The position numbers and the translations under genes are program-made. Below are positions 1 to 10,491 of a DNA stretch of 64,000 nucleotides, piece by piece. Origin of the DNA: Taenia hydatigena (taxonomy: Eukaryota > Platyhelminthes > Cestoda > Cyclophyllidea > Taeniidae); NCBI GenBank assembly GCA_036345935.2, contig JADWOT020000001.1:29309585-29373584 (forward strand), read 5' to 3'. The first letter of the stretch is position 1; each line of letters begins with the position of its first letter. The notes under the pieces were generated by a model that was given only the letters and a program-made list of their open reading frames with translations, searched no databases and was not told the origin of the DNA.

Positions 1-59
1 CATCAACTCATGTCAAGGGATAAGTGTCTTTGGGACTATTCGTCAGTTGGATTTGGACT

Positions 60-225
60 GGTCAGTCAGTCAGTCAACAATTTGTGCAGTAGCTAATTTA
101 AAAATTTGATTCCTTTCTCACTTGATTGCCAGCGTGGCTAGCTGGTAGGCTGGAAGCTTGTTATGAGCATGGCAAGTTGGCTGAATAGGCAAAAGAGGCT
201 AGTGGTGAGCCGTCATTGAATCATT
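60..225 (+). repeat. Interspersed repeat, with inverted and direct copies elsewhere
   Basis: The stretch GTCAACAATTTGTGCAGTAG and what follows matches, on the opposite strand, 41,505-41,655. The 3' half also matches 36,225-36,345 on the same strand (TGGAAGCTTGTTATGAGCAT against TGGAAGCATGTTAAGAGCAT). Non-coding. Confidence 0.8.
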
Positions 226-354
226 TATGCAAACTGGGACTGCCAACTGTTGGCTCTTTTTGTTCTCTGCTCACCTTTGTGCTCTGTGCTACACTGACGT
301 CATGATTTTTTCAACACTACGCAAAGAGGTTTTGTCGTCACTGTGGCAGCAATA

Positions 355-705
355 ACTTGGATGCGATTAAGGCGTTGCATGGGCATTTCTGGCCTCGTCA
401 CGTATTTGCGGTTAGAGTTTGGCAGTAGACCTGGTTTGTGGAAAAAAACTCAGCATGCAGTGCCAGATGGATTGGCAAGAGTGATTACACGGGAAAATGG
501 CATTTTGGACTACCAACGAACAATAATGGCATTTGAAAACCTGCTACAGTCTCTTATGGCTGCAACTGGCTGTTCTGTGCAATTGCTTTCTATCCAACTA
601 CATTTCGCATTCGTGATGGCTGCATGAATGCTTGGTCTAGTGTGCAGTTTAGTCAGCCGACGAGCCCCTAAACAGTCAGCAGGTGAGCAAATCCAACATT
701 GAGCC
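355..705 (+). repeat. 350-base direct repeat, copy 1 (partner 5,418-5,772)
   Basis: Shared landmarks include GAGCTGGTTTGTGGAAA-type sequence, GGCTGTTCTGTGCAA and TCTAGTGTGCAG. Plus-strand frames ending ...TGCSVQLLSI...HFAFV.AA are open in both copies, but they are carried by conserved DNA and are not evidence of a gene. Confidence 0.85.
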
Positions 706-809
706 CCTTTTTCAAGCATTCCACTGTAAGGTGTCGCAGACTCCTTGCTAATTTTCTTCTCCTTGGCTTGCATCTTCTTCCCGGTAGTGAGATAAAAACA
801 GGCACCGAG

Positions 810-1060
810 CACTCCTCATTGGCGATGTAATGAGCGGGTCAGTGCGATAAGGGTTATGCTGAAGGAAACACTTACTTTTGCGCTTTTCTTGGCCGGAGAC
901 GCCAACAATGCTTCTGTGCTTGGGGCTACGCCAACATCAAAGACCTGCGAATTCATGTGCGCTGATTTTAAACATTCTCATGCGCAGAACCTCTTTCAAA
1001 AAAATAATAAAAGCGTAGAGTTGCACTTCGTGAACTCAACATTGTCTCCGAGTTAACTGT
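810..1060 (+). repeat. Repeat fragments (family A tail and a second module)
   Basis: 810-860 is the reverse complement of the family A segment at 12,317-12,375 (CATAACCCTCATCACT... CATCACCAGCGATGAGGAG). 875-1,060 matches 40,405-40,585 on the same strand (GAGACGCCAACRATGCTTCTGTGCTT). Confidence 0.7.
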
Positions 1061-1077
1061 CACAAGACTCTTTTTAA

Positions 1078-1740
1078 GGCAAAATACCAGGACAAAATAC
1101 ATCCATTCAACAGACAGAGGAGAATAAGCCGCTGGTATGGCTCTAAGACCAGCCTACGCGGCTAGGGCAATGTGGCCACTTCTGTGACCATGACCAATAG
1201 TGGCAGTCCAAGCAAACAAAATGTTACAATGACAGCTAAAGCGAACTCAAAGTTAAAAAGAAACATCTTACTAAAGTAAAGCGTATCGTCTTTGCACAAG
1301 AGGGATTGACACCAACACAACCGTTTAAAGGCCAGATAAGCCAACGGAGATACTTTGGCAGAGGCCCCATGCAGACCATTGCCAAAATCCAGAGTTAAGC
1401 AAACAATTTACCTGCTACATAACCATGCTTTTTCTTTGAAGCGTTGTTTTAGGGTCTCTCTTGGCCACTTTCGCATATCAATCCTCACATCTCCATTCGT
1501 GTTGTGCAAAAATCAACAGATAATTCAAGCGCCTCAGCTATCGAAAACGCATGCCACTGATCCCTCTTGGCGATTTCACCGTATCGTAAGTTTGGCCCCG
1601 AAAAAGAACCGCAACCCGGAAAGGGTGATAATGCTATCCATTGCGTGCGTCCATTACTGTTAAAATGAATGGTAATACAAGAATTGTAATGCAGCAAAGA
1701 ACTGCTCCTGTTTTTCCTAGCCGCATTATATTTACTTCAG
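1078..1740 (+). pseudogene. Decayed copy of the FnIII-exon region
   Basis: Direct repeat of 8,475-9,165. The start (GGCAAAATACCAGG...CAGACAGAGGAGAATA) and the segment CTAGG.CAATGTGGCCAC.TCTGTGACC also align with the minus strand at 55,890-56,090, just before and into the FnIII exon. Here the equivalent frame (ATSVTMT...GSPSKQNVTMT) reaches TAA after about 35 codons. On the opposite strand a 60-codon frame with a hydrophobic end (1,162-1,344) is intact in both repeat copies. Confidence 0.5.
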
Positions 1741-2748
1741 ACATTGTTCTGTTTCTTACCTTGCTGTGATCCCAACAGGAACTAAACGAGTGTTTCCTTA
1801 AATTTGTGACTTGGGGATATCTATTTGAACCCTATGCGTGACTTTAGTTGGGATGTTGCTTAGGCAAACACACACACATCAAGGGACTCTTAGCAGGCGA
1901 AAGCTAGGACGCTCACCCAAGAAGAGCAAGAGGACGTTAAAGAAACCAGTTTATTCGTTTTCTGTGCCACTTTAGTTTTAAGTGAATTTCTTAAACTACG
2001 TAGCTGTATTAGGTCACTTAGGGTTTTGCTTGGAAGTCACCTTCAAAATCTGCTGTTTTGAGTGACCGCCCTTGCCACTGCAGCATGCACTGTGTGTTGG
2101 CCGAGTGATTGAATAGTGCAGATCGCTTCTTAGCCGGTGGCCTGTTCCATTTCGCAGTCTATTTCATACTGCCAACAGCAAGCGCGACGTATTTGACATG
2201 TCAACTGGCACTTGTTTCAACATTGCCAACCAACGCAGATAAGCAGGTGCGTGGGTGACAGTAAACAGCGCAAACATTTTGGTATTTGAGACGAATTCTA
2301 CCTCTGATGTGCATTTGCTACAGCGACTCGCGTTATGTCTGTGACCAAACACTCTTCTGCAATTATCTTCACATCCCCATATGAAGACTCCTATAAGTCG
2401 ACCTTTACTTGGACGTGTCTTTCCAATCCCTTTTGCTTATGCTATCGGCACTACGATCTAGAGAAGCACCCAATCCATCACTCAATGAGTGAGTCAACTT
2501 TGTACACACGATATCCATATTTGCCAAGACTACAAATATCGGTACTGATTTCTGAGTGCGCATTCGATCAAATTACGGTTTACAACTAGCTTTTGCTGTG
2601 GGTGAGTTTTTATAGTTTTTGTAATCACGTCGTGTAGAGAATAAGGAGCGTGATTGCTCATCTGAGATACGCCACAGGAGGCGCATTGGTGACAGTGGTA
2701 AAACACTAGAGTTGCCGCTTTACTTTACGGCACTTGACTAACCATAAT

Positions 2749-2952
2749 TTACCTCACCCTGAGCCTCTCCGTCATTCTGAACTTCTCTCCACTCGTTTGT
2801 GTCAGTTTGTGCAGTTTTTGATAATCTTTTACCACATCGTGTCTAATTGCATTGCATTGCATTGCCTTCGGTTGCGCAGCATAGGCTGCAGGTATTACTG
2901 CATTGGAATATGAGGTGGTTGGGGTGATGTCGATGGTATCATCTGAAGACAC
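2749..2952 (-). repeat. Internal duplicated module of the 3.1 kb block (first)
   Basis: Minus-strand frame (DDTIDITPTTSYSNAV...KAMQCNAIRHD...LTQTSGEKF) is similar along its length to the frame at 4,150-4,440 (EAVDAIPNATSSST...NTMQRDTIM...AQTSEQEW). The DNA aligns around ATTGCATTGCATTGCCTTCG and TTTGCATTGTGTTCG. The matching region of copy 2 (49,250-49,470) is open as well. This shows an older tandem duplication inside the block. Coding is unproven. Confidence 0.5.
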
Positions 2953-4149
2953 ACAGATGCAACTACATTAATTATTTAAGGACTGTGGCTCCTAAGATTA
3001 CTTATCAGGCATAGTTATAGTCGATCCTGCGTGCGTAAAAGCGACTTCATCAATTTCACTTAAAATACATTCATTTTGATCATGAATTAATTCACAGTTT
3101 CTACTTCACTCAATCCTGTAAAGCTTTAATCGTTTTAATGAATGGCTGACTGATTGTTGGAAATGCAGCTAAGTTTACGCATCGGTATCGTAGAGAAGGC
3201 AGTTACAAAGTACTGAGGATCTTCTACAGGATAGGATTCATGACACAGTGAAAATCCGTCAAGACGCATTTGTGACGATAGAGCAGTAACTGTTGTACAT
3301 TCTGCAAATACCTCGTCGCAAAGGATTGCAACAATTTGCTCTTTGCTGCTCATTTAATGTTGACTCTGTGCTCCAGTACACTAATTATTACAATGAACGC
3401 ATTATACTACTTGTTTGCACACAGTTACTCTTGTGTTGGTCCCCTTTGATTCAGAGGTGTGGGCTGAGTTCTGGAGCACGTATTCCTTCCCCATGCCATG
3501 CGATCACTCTGGCAGCATCGCTAGTTCCCTGACTGTTAGTGAGCCACATGGATAGCAGCTACAAAGATAAGGAAGAGGCTATGGAATGAGCCCTTTCATA
3601 CAAGATTGCGACATGCGCCAACTCGAGAAGTGGATTGTTAAAACAGAAAACAGACATTTAAAAATAAGTTGACCCACAATGAGCAGCAACGCTACTTGAG
3701 AAGAAGGAAAACACAAAGGTGTGGACGCAACACCCTTCGTTTTATGTACTTTGCTTGAACGCACAGGTTCACTTGCCAATGGGAAGCAAGATTCTGTCAC
3801 TAATTTGGGTAATGTTAATGTCTAGGAGTACATATTTGTAGTCGTAAAAAGCGGTTCTTTTCCTCTTGTGCTCAAAATGCGTTTCATCAAAAATCTGACA
3901 GGAGCAAACAGGAAGAAATCGCAATGAGTTACTAAGAGTAGCACAGCTGGTAAGGAAAGTCGAGGGTAAGAAATGTTAGCAGTGAACATCCGATAGGTGC
4001 CAGCGGTTGCTTCGCGTGGATGCCCGTGGATTTGTACACCACTGAGGTTATGCTACGCCAATCCGGGTTAGTACATGCGTAGGTGACAGAAGTGGAACGC
4101 TCGGAGCCGCTGGTATACTTTGTAACATTTCGATCTCCTGCAATTCTTT

Positions 4150-4440
4150 AAATCGCCTCTACCACTCTTGCTCACTCGTTTGCGCTATTTCATACCGCCG
4201 ATTCCTATTCCACATAATTGTATCCCTTTGCATTGTGTTCGACTGTGAAGTATAGCCTGCATGCATTACTCCGTTGAATGATGCCATACTATAGGGATTG
4301 ACAGCGGCATTGGTGGTGGAGGAAGACGTCGCGTTCGGGATGGCATCGACGGCTTCATATGAAGTTAATTGAGTGCAAACGCATTGAAGTTCAGTGCGAT
4401 GCGGCTGTTTAGTCTGCTGTCACAAATTTCCTGTCAAATG
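4150..4440 (-). repeat. Internal duplicated module of the 3.1 kb block (second)
   Basis: Diverged partner of 2,749-2,952. The counterpart in copy 2 is 50,640-50,925, where a minus-strand frame with CVCTQLTSYEAVDITLTATS is open for 77 codons. In copy 1 the upstream part is interrupted by a stop. The function of the module is unknown. Confidence 0.5.
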
Positions 4441-5127
4441 CACGAAGTGCTACGAAGTGAGTTGTAGAGTGGATACGCATTGACGGATGCAAGCGGATAA
4501 ATATTGTTCATATGCGGCACCAAAATTTTGTGTGCATCCATTTCGACCTAACCTCTTCTAACAATTTTTGCACTTTTCCGTTTACTTGGTAGACCAAATG
4601 TCGTTTGCAAGTAATGAGAATTCTGTTCGCTGTTGCATCAATCGCTCCAGCGAACTCACTGAGATACTTGAATGTGCTCATTCACTACCTCGTTGCACCA
4701 TCTCTACATCACAGGCGTAATTAGGACTCGTGAGCACTACATCATGCTCCATTCTGCCGAGATGCCTCAACATCAGCGCGGCAAAGTAGAGGAGGAAGGG
4801 TTAGTGGAATTAGTCTTAATGAACACAGGTTGGGGCATGCGCCGTTCCGAGTAGCGGCTTACAAAGACAGCACGCATACAGTAGACAACATTTGCTGCTC
4901 TGTACATTCATCAACCCTCTTTAAATTAGTCAGACCCGATTGCTTCTTTTCCCTTCATATGTTACATTAGCTTGTTAAAGCCATTAGATATGCTGCGCAT
5001 ATTGGTAATTCCAGTTGACTACACGTACCACTTAGTGTTTCTTCCTCCTACTTATTCGATTGATCTCGACCACCACCTCCTACAGGTAACTATCGCGTCC
5101 CTCACACCTACTCACCTACTCACTTCC

Positions 5128-5227
5128 NNNNNNNNNNNNNNNNNNNNNNNNNNNNNNNNNNNNNNNNNNNNNNNNNNNNNNNNNNNNNNNNNNNNNNNNN
5201 NNNNNNNNNNNNNNNNNNNNNNNNNNN
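5128..5227. other. Assembly gap of 100 Ns
   Basis: Exactly 100 Ns, the usual placeholder length. Both flanks align to the repeat copy at 42,500-42,775. The part of that copy with no counterpart here spans roughly 42,619-42,726, about 108 bases, so the true missing sequence is probably close to 100 bases of repeat. Confidence 0.95.
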
Positions 5228-5417
5228 GTGCGTAAACATAAGGTGCGCAGACCTTATCTCGCATTAATATGCTCAATTAAGCATTTGCTTATTTTTCTGA
5301 AATCACTGTTTATGCGCTTAGGCGAACCGAATAAACAAAATTATGCCTCGGAGAGCAATCACCGAATAAGTCAACGTCCGCTGACACCCAGTAGTCCTAA
5401 TGAATGCGATAACCAGA

Positions 5418-5772
5418 TTGCGATTAAGACTTTGTACGGTCACCTCTAGCCTCGTCACGTGTTTGAATTTAAAGTTTAGGGGTAGAGCTGGTTTGTGGAA
5501 AGAAATCTCAGCGTGCAGTGCCAGGTGGGTTGGCAAGGGTGATTACACGACAGGCAATAATAACATTTTTAGAATATGTGGCTTAGAACAATACCACGAA
5601 GGAGATGACATGCTATGGTCTCTTATGCCTCCAACTGGCTGTTCTGTGCAACTGCTTTCTATCGTACCACATTTTGCATTCGTGCTGGCTGCGTGAATGC
5701 TCGGTCTAGTGTGCAGGTTGGCCAGCCGACGAGCTGCTAAGCATTCAGCAAGTAAGCAAATTCAAAATTGAG
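5418..5772 (+). repeat. 350-base direct repeat, copy 2
   Basis: Partner of 355-705, lying immediately after the assembly gap. It is followed by sequence (from about 5,780) that belongs to another repeat. Confidence 0.85.
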
Positions 5773-6029
5773 TCAGTTAGTGCAAGAAGGCTTGACACGT
5801 TTTAGTCAGACGCCGATAGTACCTAAGGTATGCCTTCCTGTCGGCTCATTTCGGACAGCATAAATGATTCACGAGAAGCTCTGTACAATTCAGAAGCTCA
5901 AGACACTCCGGTCATAAGTGCTATGCATTGCAGTAGCAGCATTGTTTTGCACCCATCAGAAGCCTCTACTCTACTGCTCACAAGAGGGGAAGTGTGCAAG
6001 TGCGATTCGTGCTAATAGTGTAATCTAGG

Positions 6030-7220
6030 GCTCAGTGACTACCTTCTTCAGTTTTAAGCCTTCTCATTTCTGCTGATGCTTTACTTCACGGCACTCCATG
6101 CCAATCAAAGCGGAACAGACCTCATCGGAGCATTTGAATTTGTGATGCTAACGGGTCGTGCGAGGTTAGCCCAGTAGGGGAACGTGCACGACATTAGAAA
6201 GATGGGTTTCTTTGTACCTCAGAGCAAATGAAGAGCACCAGTAGACCCTTATGCTCCGTAACGCATCCGCCACTTCTCAATGGTAGTGGCAACTGTTAAA
6301 CTCCAAGTACCAAGAGGTATCAGGTAAACATTTTCCTTTGGATATCTAACACACTCTTAGGAGTCTTGGTTCAATTTCGCCTTAATAACTTATAATGTGA
6401 CACTCGTCATGTAAATTAATTTGAAAATGGAAAGGTATGGCTACAACTACTTATTTTAACGTAAAGTAAGTAGCATTGCTGTTCTGATTATGCATCCATG
6501 TAAAATTGACAAAAGAACTTTTGATTTGAAGTAAATCCAGTTTCAATCATCTCTTAATGGTTATTCAATTTCAAATGTCGTCGGCATGACCGAAACGGAT
6601 GCCTCGTGAGGTGGTGGTGAGTAAGCAAGATTGAGAATGCAAGTGCGTGAATTTTTACGATGAAGCCAAGCCCTAAAACATTGCTTTGAACTTCCTCAGG
6701 ACAAACGCACTCAACTCTCTCTCAACGAGCCTGCAGGCATTTGTGCCATCCATCAATCACGATCTAACTCTGTCCTTGTCACCTTGCTGTGCGGGAAAAA
6801 TGTGGTCTCAAGTTGGTCAGCATTGCCAATCTTGATGTGAGGACATCAAGATAAGTTATTTGTACTTCTAAGCAGGTGATAACACGTCTCTTGACAACAG
6901 GCATACCAGCCACCCGATATGATGGTTGTGGCTCCGACCAACCAACTATTGGATGAGACTGTGGCTACAAGCTAACCAGGTTCTGCCAACATACGTAGGA
7001 TCAGCATAAACATTGCAACACGACAAGGCGCTAGCAATGCACATGAAAAGCAAAATCGTATTATCAATTTACGCGTTTCCCTTTTGCACAACTAATGCAT
7101 GCGATTCCAGTGCTCTTGACAAGACGGACTCATTGATTGGGAATGTTCAGATTTCCCTCAGGTTGAACCCCATTAGCGCCAGCCAGTGTGTTGACTATTG
7201 CCAATGTCCTTCAGACAGTG
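6030..7220 (+). repeat. Repeat family B, copy 1 (partner 38,045-39,840)
   Basis: Matches 38,045-39,090 and then 39,570-39,840. The partner has about 470 extra bases between them. Landmarks: TTACTTCACGRCAC, CTCTCTCAACGAGCCTGCAGGCATTTGTG, GACAAGGCGCTAGCAAT. Further partial copies at 28,690-28,930 (minus) and 40,600-40,800 (plus). No coding capacity recognised. Confidence 0.85.
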
Positions 7221-7429
7221 CGTCTGTCTTCTTTATCGCAGTTCTTTATGACTTGAAGCACTGTGGAGTTTGTAGTAAGAGAGACTTCAGGAATGTCGAT
7301 ATTCTGTTGCAGATGAAAGAGGCCGATCTCGAGTTCAACTATTTTTTTCAACACTTGGAGCATCTTCATCACCATTCCTAACAAACCTCATAAAAATGTA
7401 CACAATATCCATTGTTCTGCCTTACCAGA

Positions 7430-7880
7430 TTATCTTATGGATGATTTGTAGTAAGAATGAACAGCATTGCTAATCATGAAATGAAGCGTCTCGAATGAAG
7501 CCCCATCACATAATGTTGACATCCATAACTGCGAAGCAAACGATTTCCAAGCTTCAACAACCGGATTCCGCTTAGCGAAGACCAAACAAAAGCCATTATT
7601 TAAGTAGAAAGACAAATACCTCTGCATCTTTGGGTTTGTGTAGTGGACGTCTATAGAAATGGTGTAGGAAAGTGCGGAATCTGCACTGTCGCTATCACCA
7701 TCATCATCATCCTCATCTACTAATTCAAGATCAATTCATAAGATAGCACCTTTATTGGATGACTTCTGCACCAAAAGTGCGCGACTTTGGCCATCAGTCA
7801 AGAACATCCTCATGGCATCTTGAGCTCTTTGCTCCGAAATCGCCTTAGCAAGAACAGTGGCGTTCTCAACACCGTAAATA
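7430..7880 (-). CDS. Low-confidence two-exon open stretch with an acidic linker
   Basis: Minus strand. An upstream stretch (7,750-7,880) reads ...AISEQRAQDAMRMFLTDGQS and ends at G-GTGCTA. A 30-base GT-AG gap (7,720-7,749) leads in phase to VDEDDDDGDSDSADS and about 75 more residues (NPKMQRYLSFYLNN, KRNPVVEAWKSF) ending at 7,430. The helical character could suit a HEAT-type protein, but I recognise no family. The same frame has stops just upstream. Open stretches of this length occur by chance in this window. Listed only because the intron size resembles those of TPK1. Confidence 0.18.
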
Positions 7881-8429
7881 GCAGAAACGATGTTTTTTTA
7901 TGTGATATGAACATTAGAAGACCTTTCCTGAACATCAGAAGAGGGATCAACCATGTTCCAGGAATCCAACACAGAGCAATTAATCAACGCAAAAATGATG
8001 CAGTTGGATTAACCAAACAGGTCGGCCACGATTTACGGCTTTGGCCAAAAAATAAAGCAGTAAAATCTAACAGTCAGAACCCAAAATTTAGAGCTGGCAA
8101 AGCTGGTGCAGTTAATGGCACGTAACATGCAACGCATCACTATCTTCGTAATACTGCACGACTTGTTGCTTTTTAAAATATTTTGTAAAAGTGATTCATT
8201 CCAAACTACTAGTAATCTTGATTTAAGTTGTAAAGCTCTGTATTCATGAAATACAGGCATTCGAAGCAGGCAGAATCAGCAACTAAGTAATCAATAAAGA
8301 AGGGATTGCGATGTTCTGACAATTTGTATTTTTCTACGTCTATATATGCGTACAGCGTATAATGTGCAGCGAAAGGACCCTTTAGGCACTTTAAAACCTC
8401 TCAGCTTCTCCAGGTGTCAGTACGTTATT

Positions 8430-9165
8430 TCATGTTCCGCTAATATGACTGTGGCATCCCGAGGCTTCCCTGAAGGCAAAAGAAGGCAAAATACCAGAGC
8501 ATAACATATCTATTTAACAGACAGAGGAGAATAAGCCGTTGGTATGGCTCTAAGACCAGCCTACGCTGCTAGGCCAATGTGGCCACCTCTGTGACCATGA
8601 CCAAAACTGGCAGTCCAAGCAAACAAAGTGTTACAATGACAGCTGAAGCAACCTCCAAGTCAGAAAGAAATATCTTACTTAAGTATAGTGTGCCGTCTTT
8701 GCACAGAGGGGATTGACACCAGCACAACCGTCCGAAGACCAGATAGGCCAACCGAGATACTTTGGCAGAGGCCCTATTCAGAGTTAAGCAAACAATTCAC
8801 CTGCTGCATAGCCATGCTTTTTCTTTGAAGCGTTGAATTTAAGGTCTCTCTTAGTCACTTTTACATATCAGTCCTCACATGTCCATTTGTATTGTAAAAA
8901 ACCAACAGAAAATCGAAGCGCCTCAGCCATCGAATACTCATGCCACTGATCCCTCTTGGCGAATTCACTGCATTGCAAGTTTAGCCCTGCAAAAGAACTG
9001 CTATCCGGAAAGGGTGATTATGTTGTCCATTGCGTGCGTCCATTGCTGTTCAAATGAACGCCAACTCAAGAATTTTTATGGAGCAAAGAACTGGTATTAA
9101 CAAGATTTCTTGTACGAAAAAGTGCTCTCATTTTTCCTAGCCACATTGCATTTACTTCAGAGCTG
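8430..9165 (+). pseudogene. Decayed copy of the FnIII-exon region
   Basis: Begins with GCATCCCGAGGCTTCCCTGA, closely matching GCGTCCCGAGGCTTCC on the minus strand at 53,280-53,345. The plus-strand frame from about 8,577 reads SVTMTKTGSPSKQSVTM then AEATSKSERNILLKYSV. This aligns with the FnIII frame at its S..D/E...I..Y.V positions but lacks the key Trp, and it stops after RGD. It also repeats 1,078-1,740, including an intact 60-codon opposite-strand frame at 8,569-8,751. Confidence 0.5.
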
Positions 9166-9169
9166 CCCA

Positions 9170-10490
9170 GTCAATTCTTTTTGCATTCTATCCAGCTAGA
9201 ACGGAGGTGTTGGAGGTCGCGCATCTCTAGACCACTCCGCTTCGAACTTCTCTAAATAAAATACAGGAAGTGCTATCCTTGACATTAATAACTTCGCTAA
9301 GTTCATAGGCGAGAGACATTTTTCGAAGGCTAACGACATGTGCAACCTCTACGTTAAGGTGGTCACCCAGTTGCTCATCCGTAGCAAATGCACTTCTTCT
9401 CTTCCGCTGAGGTCCATTACTTAGCAATAGAAATCAAGATTGACGTTCTCTCAGACCAAGTTTGCTTTCCGCCTCCACTAGTACAGCGTTCTGAGACACA
9501 TTTAAGGATGGGCAGAATGCACGCATTCGACATGCAGAAGAGATTGGGACAACCGGCAGGATGGAGTGGCTGAGAGCCCAAGTCGTAATACTTATGCTCC
9601 TTTAATGTGTCATGTAGGCCAGAGCCGGGAGGACAATTTTAACCTGGTCGTAGAGCAGCGTGGTCGCTCTTTGAAGGTCGACACACTCTCGTCTTGAAAT
9701 CGCCAGCAATGTTACTCTATCTCTTCCTTCCGGCCTATAATAAAGATGGCAAAGAGTATTCGGCCTTCTAATAGTAAGAGCGGAAGGAGGGATGAGGAAG
9801 AAAGGGAGGAACCTTCTACACAATGACCATTTACCGAGACCGAAATTGAAACCCACCCTTCAAGGATAATTGAGTATCTAATAGTTGGGCAGAAGGAATG
9901 ACCGATTCGACCACAACCACACTGAAGCAAACGGAAAAAATATTGCAGTCTGAACGCAAATTCACGACGTGCATTTGAAAAATCAACTCAAAAGAACCCT
10001 CAGTAAAAAGGGCTTTAAACTTATGTGCATTACGGAGGAAAACAATGTTTCGCTAATCAAATTTTTCAAACAGTTGAATTGGACGTCATGGATGTGATAG
10101 AGCTTTCATCACTGCTGGTTTACACACTCCTTGATGTCCCAGTCGTTAAACTTATTACAACCAATTTGGAATTGTTTTAATTCATAAGGATAGTGTATAG
10201 ATGTAAGCGAGGTCACCTTCCATTGAACTGGTTTACATTCCTTTCATGCTTGTTTAAAACAGCAGCTGATGAATATAATCATTCGACCTAAATCATGGGT
10301 TCAGTCTCGTTCCTGTCAGTATCAAGCGTTGACAGTCTTCTGCGATGCGAATAGATCCCTTCTCCATAGTTGACAATGGTATGCTACGAGACCTTGTTTA
10401 TGTATCTAGTCACGAAAATTGGTCTGATCTGTTTGAATTCTCGCTTCGACGGTCTGGAGAACTTATTTAAAGTGCTCTTCTGCAAAGGTA
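9170..10490. other. Region upstream of TPK1, no gene recognised
   Basis: Contains a minus-strand frame at 9,227-9,427 and scattered short frames, none recognisable. The missing TPK1 first exon and promoter should lie here or further upstream. A GTAG acceptor-like site at 10,489-10,491 after TGCTCTTCTGCAAAG is taken as the 5' edge of the first exon I can place. Confidence 0.4.
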
Positions 10491-10491
10491 G

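Larger units (their letters stand above)
1740..4885 (+). repeat. 3.1 kb direct duplication, copy 1
   Basis: Aligns end to end with 48,285-51,365 in the same orientation, with small indels. Stretches compared by eye agree at roughly nine bases in ten or better. Copy 1 has extra bases near 1,880-1,950. No recognisable gene inside. Several short minus-strand frames are open in both copies (3,135-3,353 and 3,579-3,800 here). The block starts near ACATTG(T/C)TC and ends near GTAGCGGCTT. Confidence 0.92.

Noticed and set aside
7013..7381. Plus-strand frame of 122 codons within repeat family B
   Set aside because: The partner copy at 39.6-39.85 kb has a different frame content. The similarity is DNA-level repeat homology, not a conserved protein.
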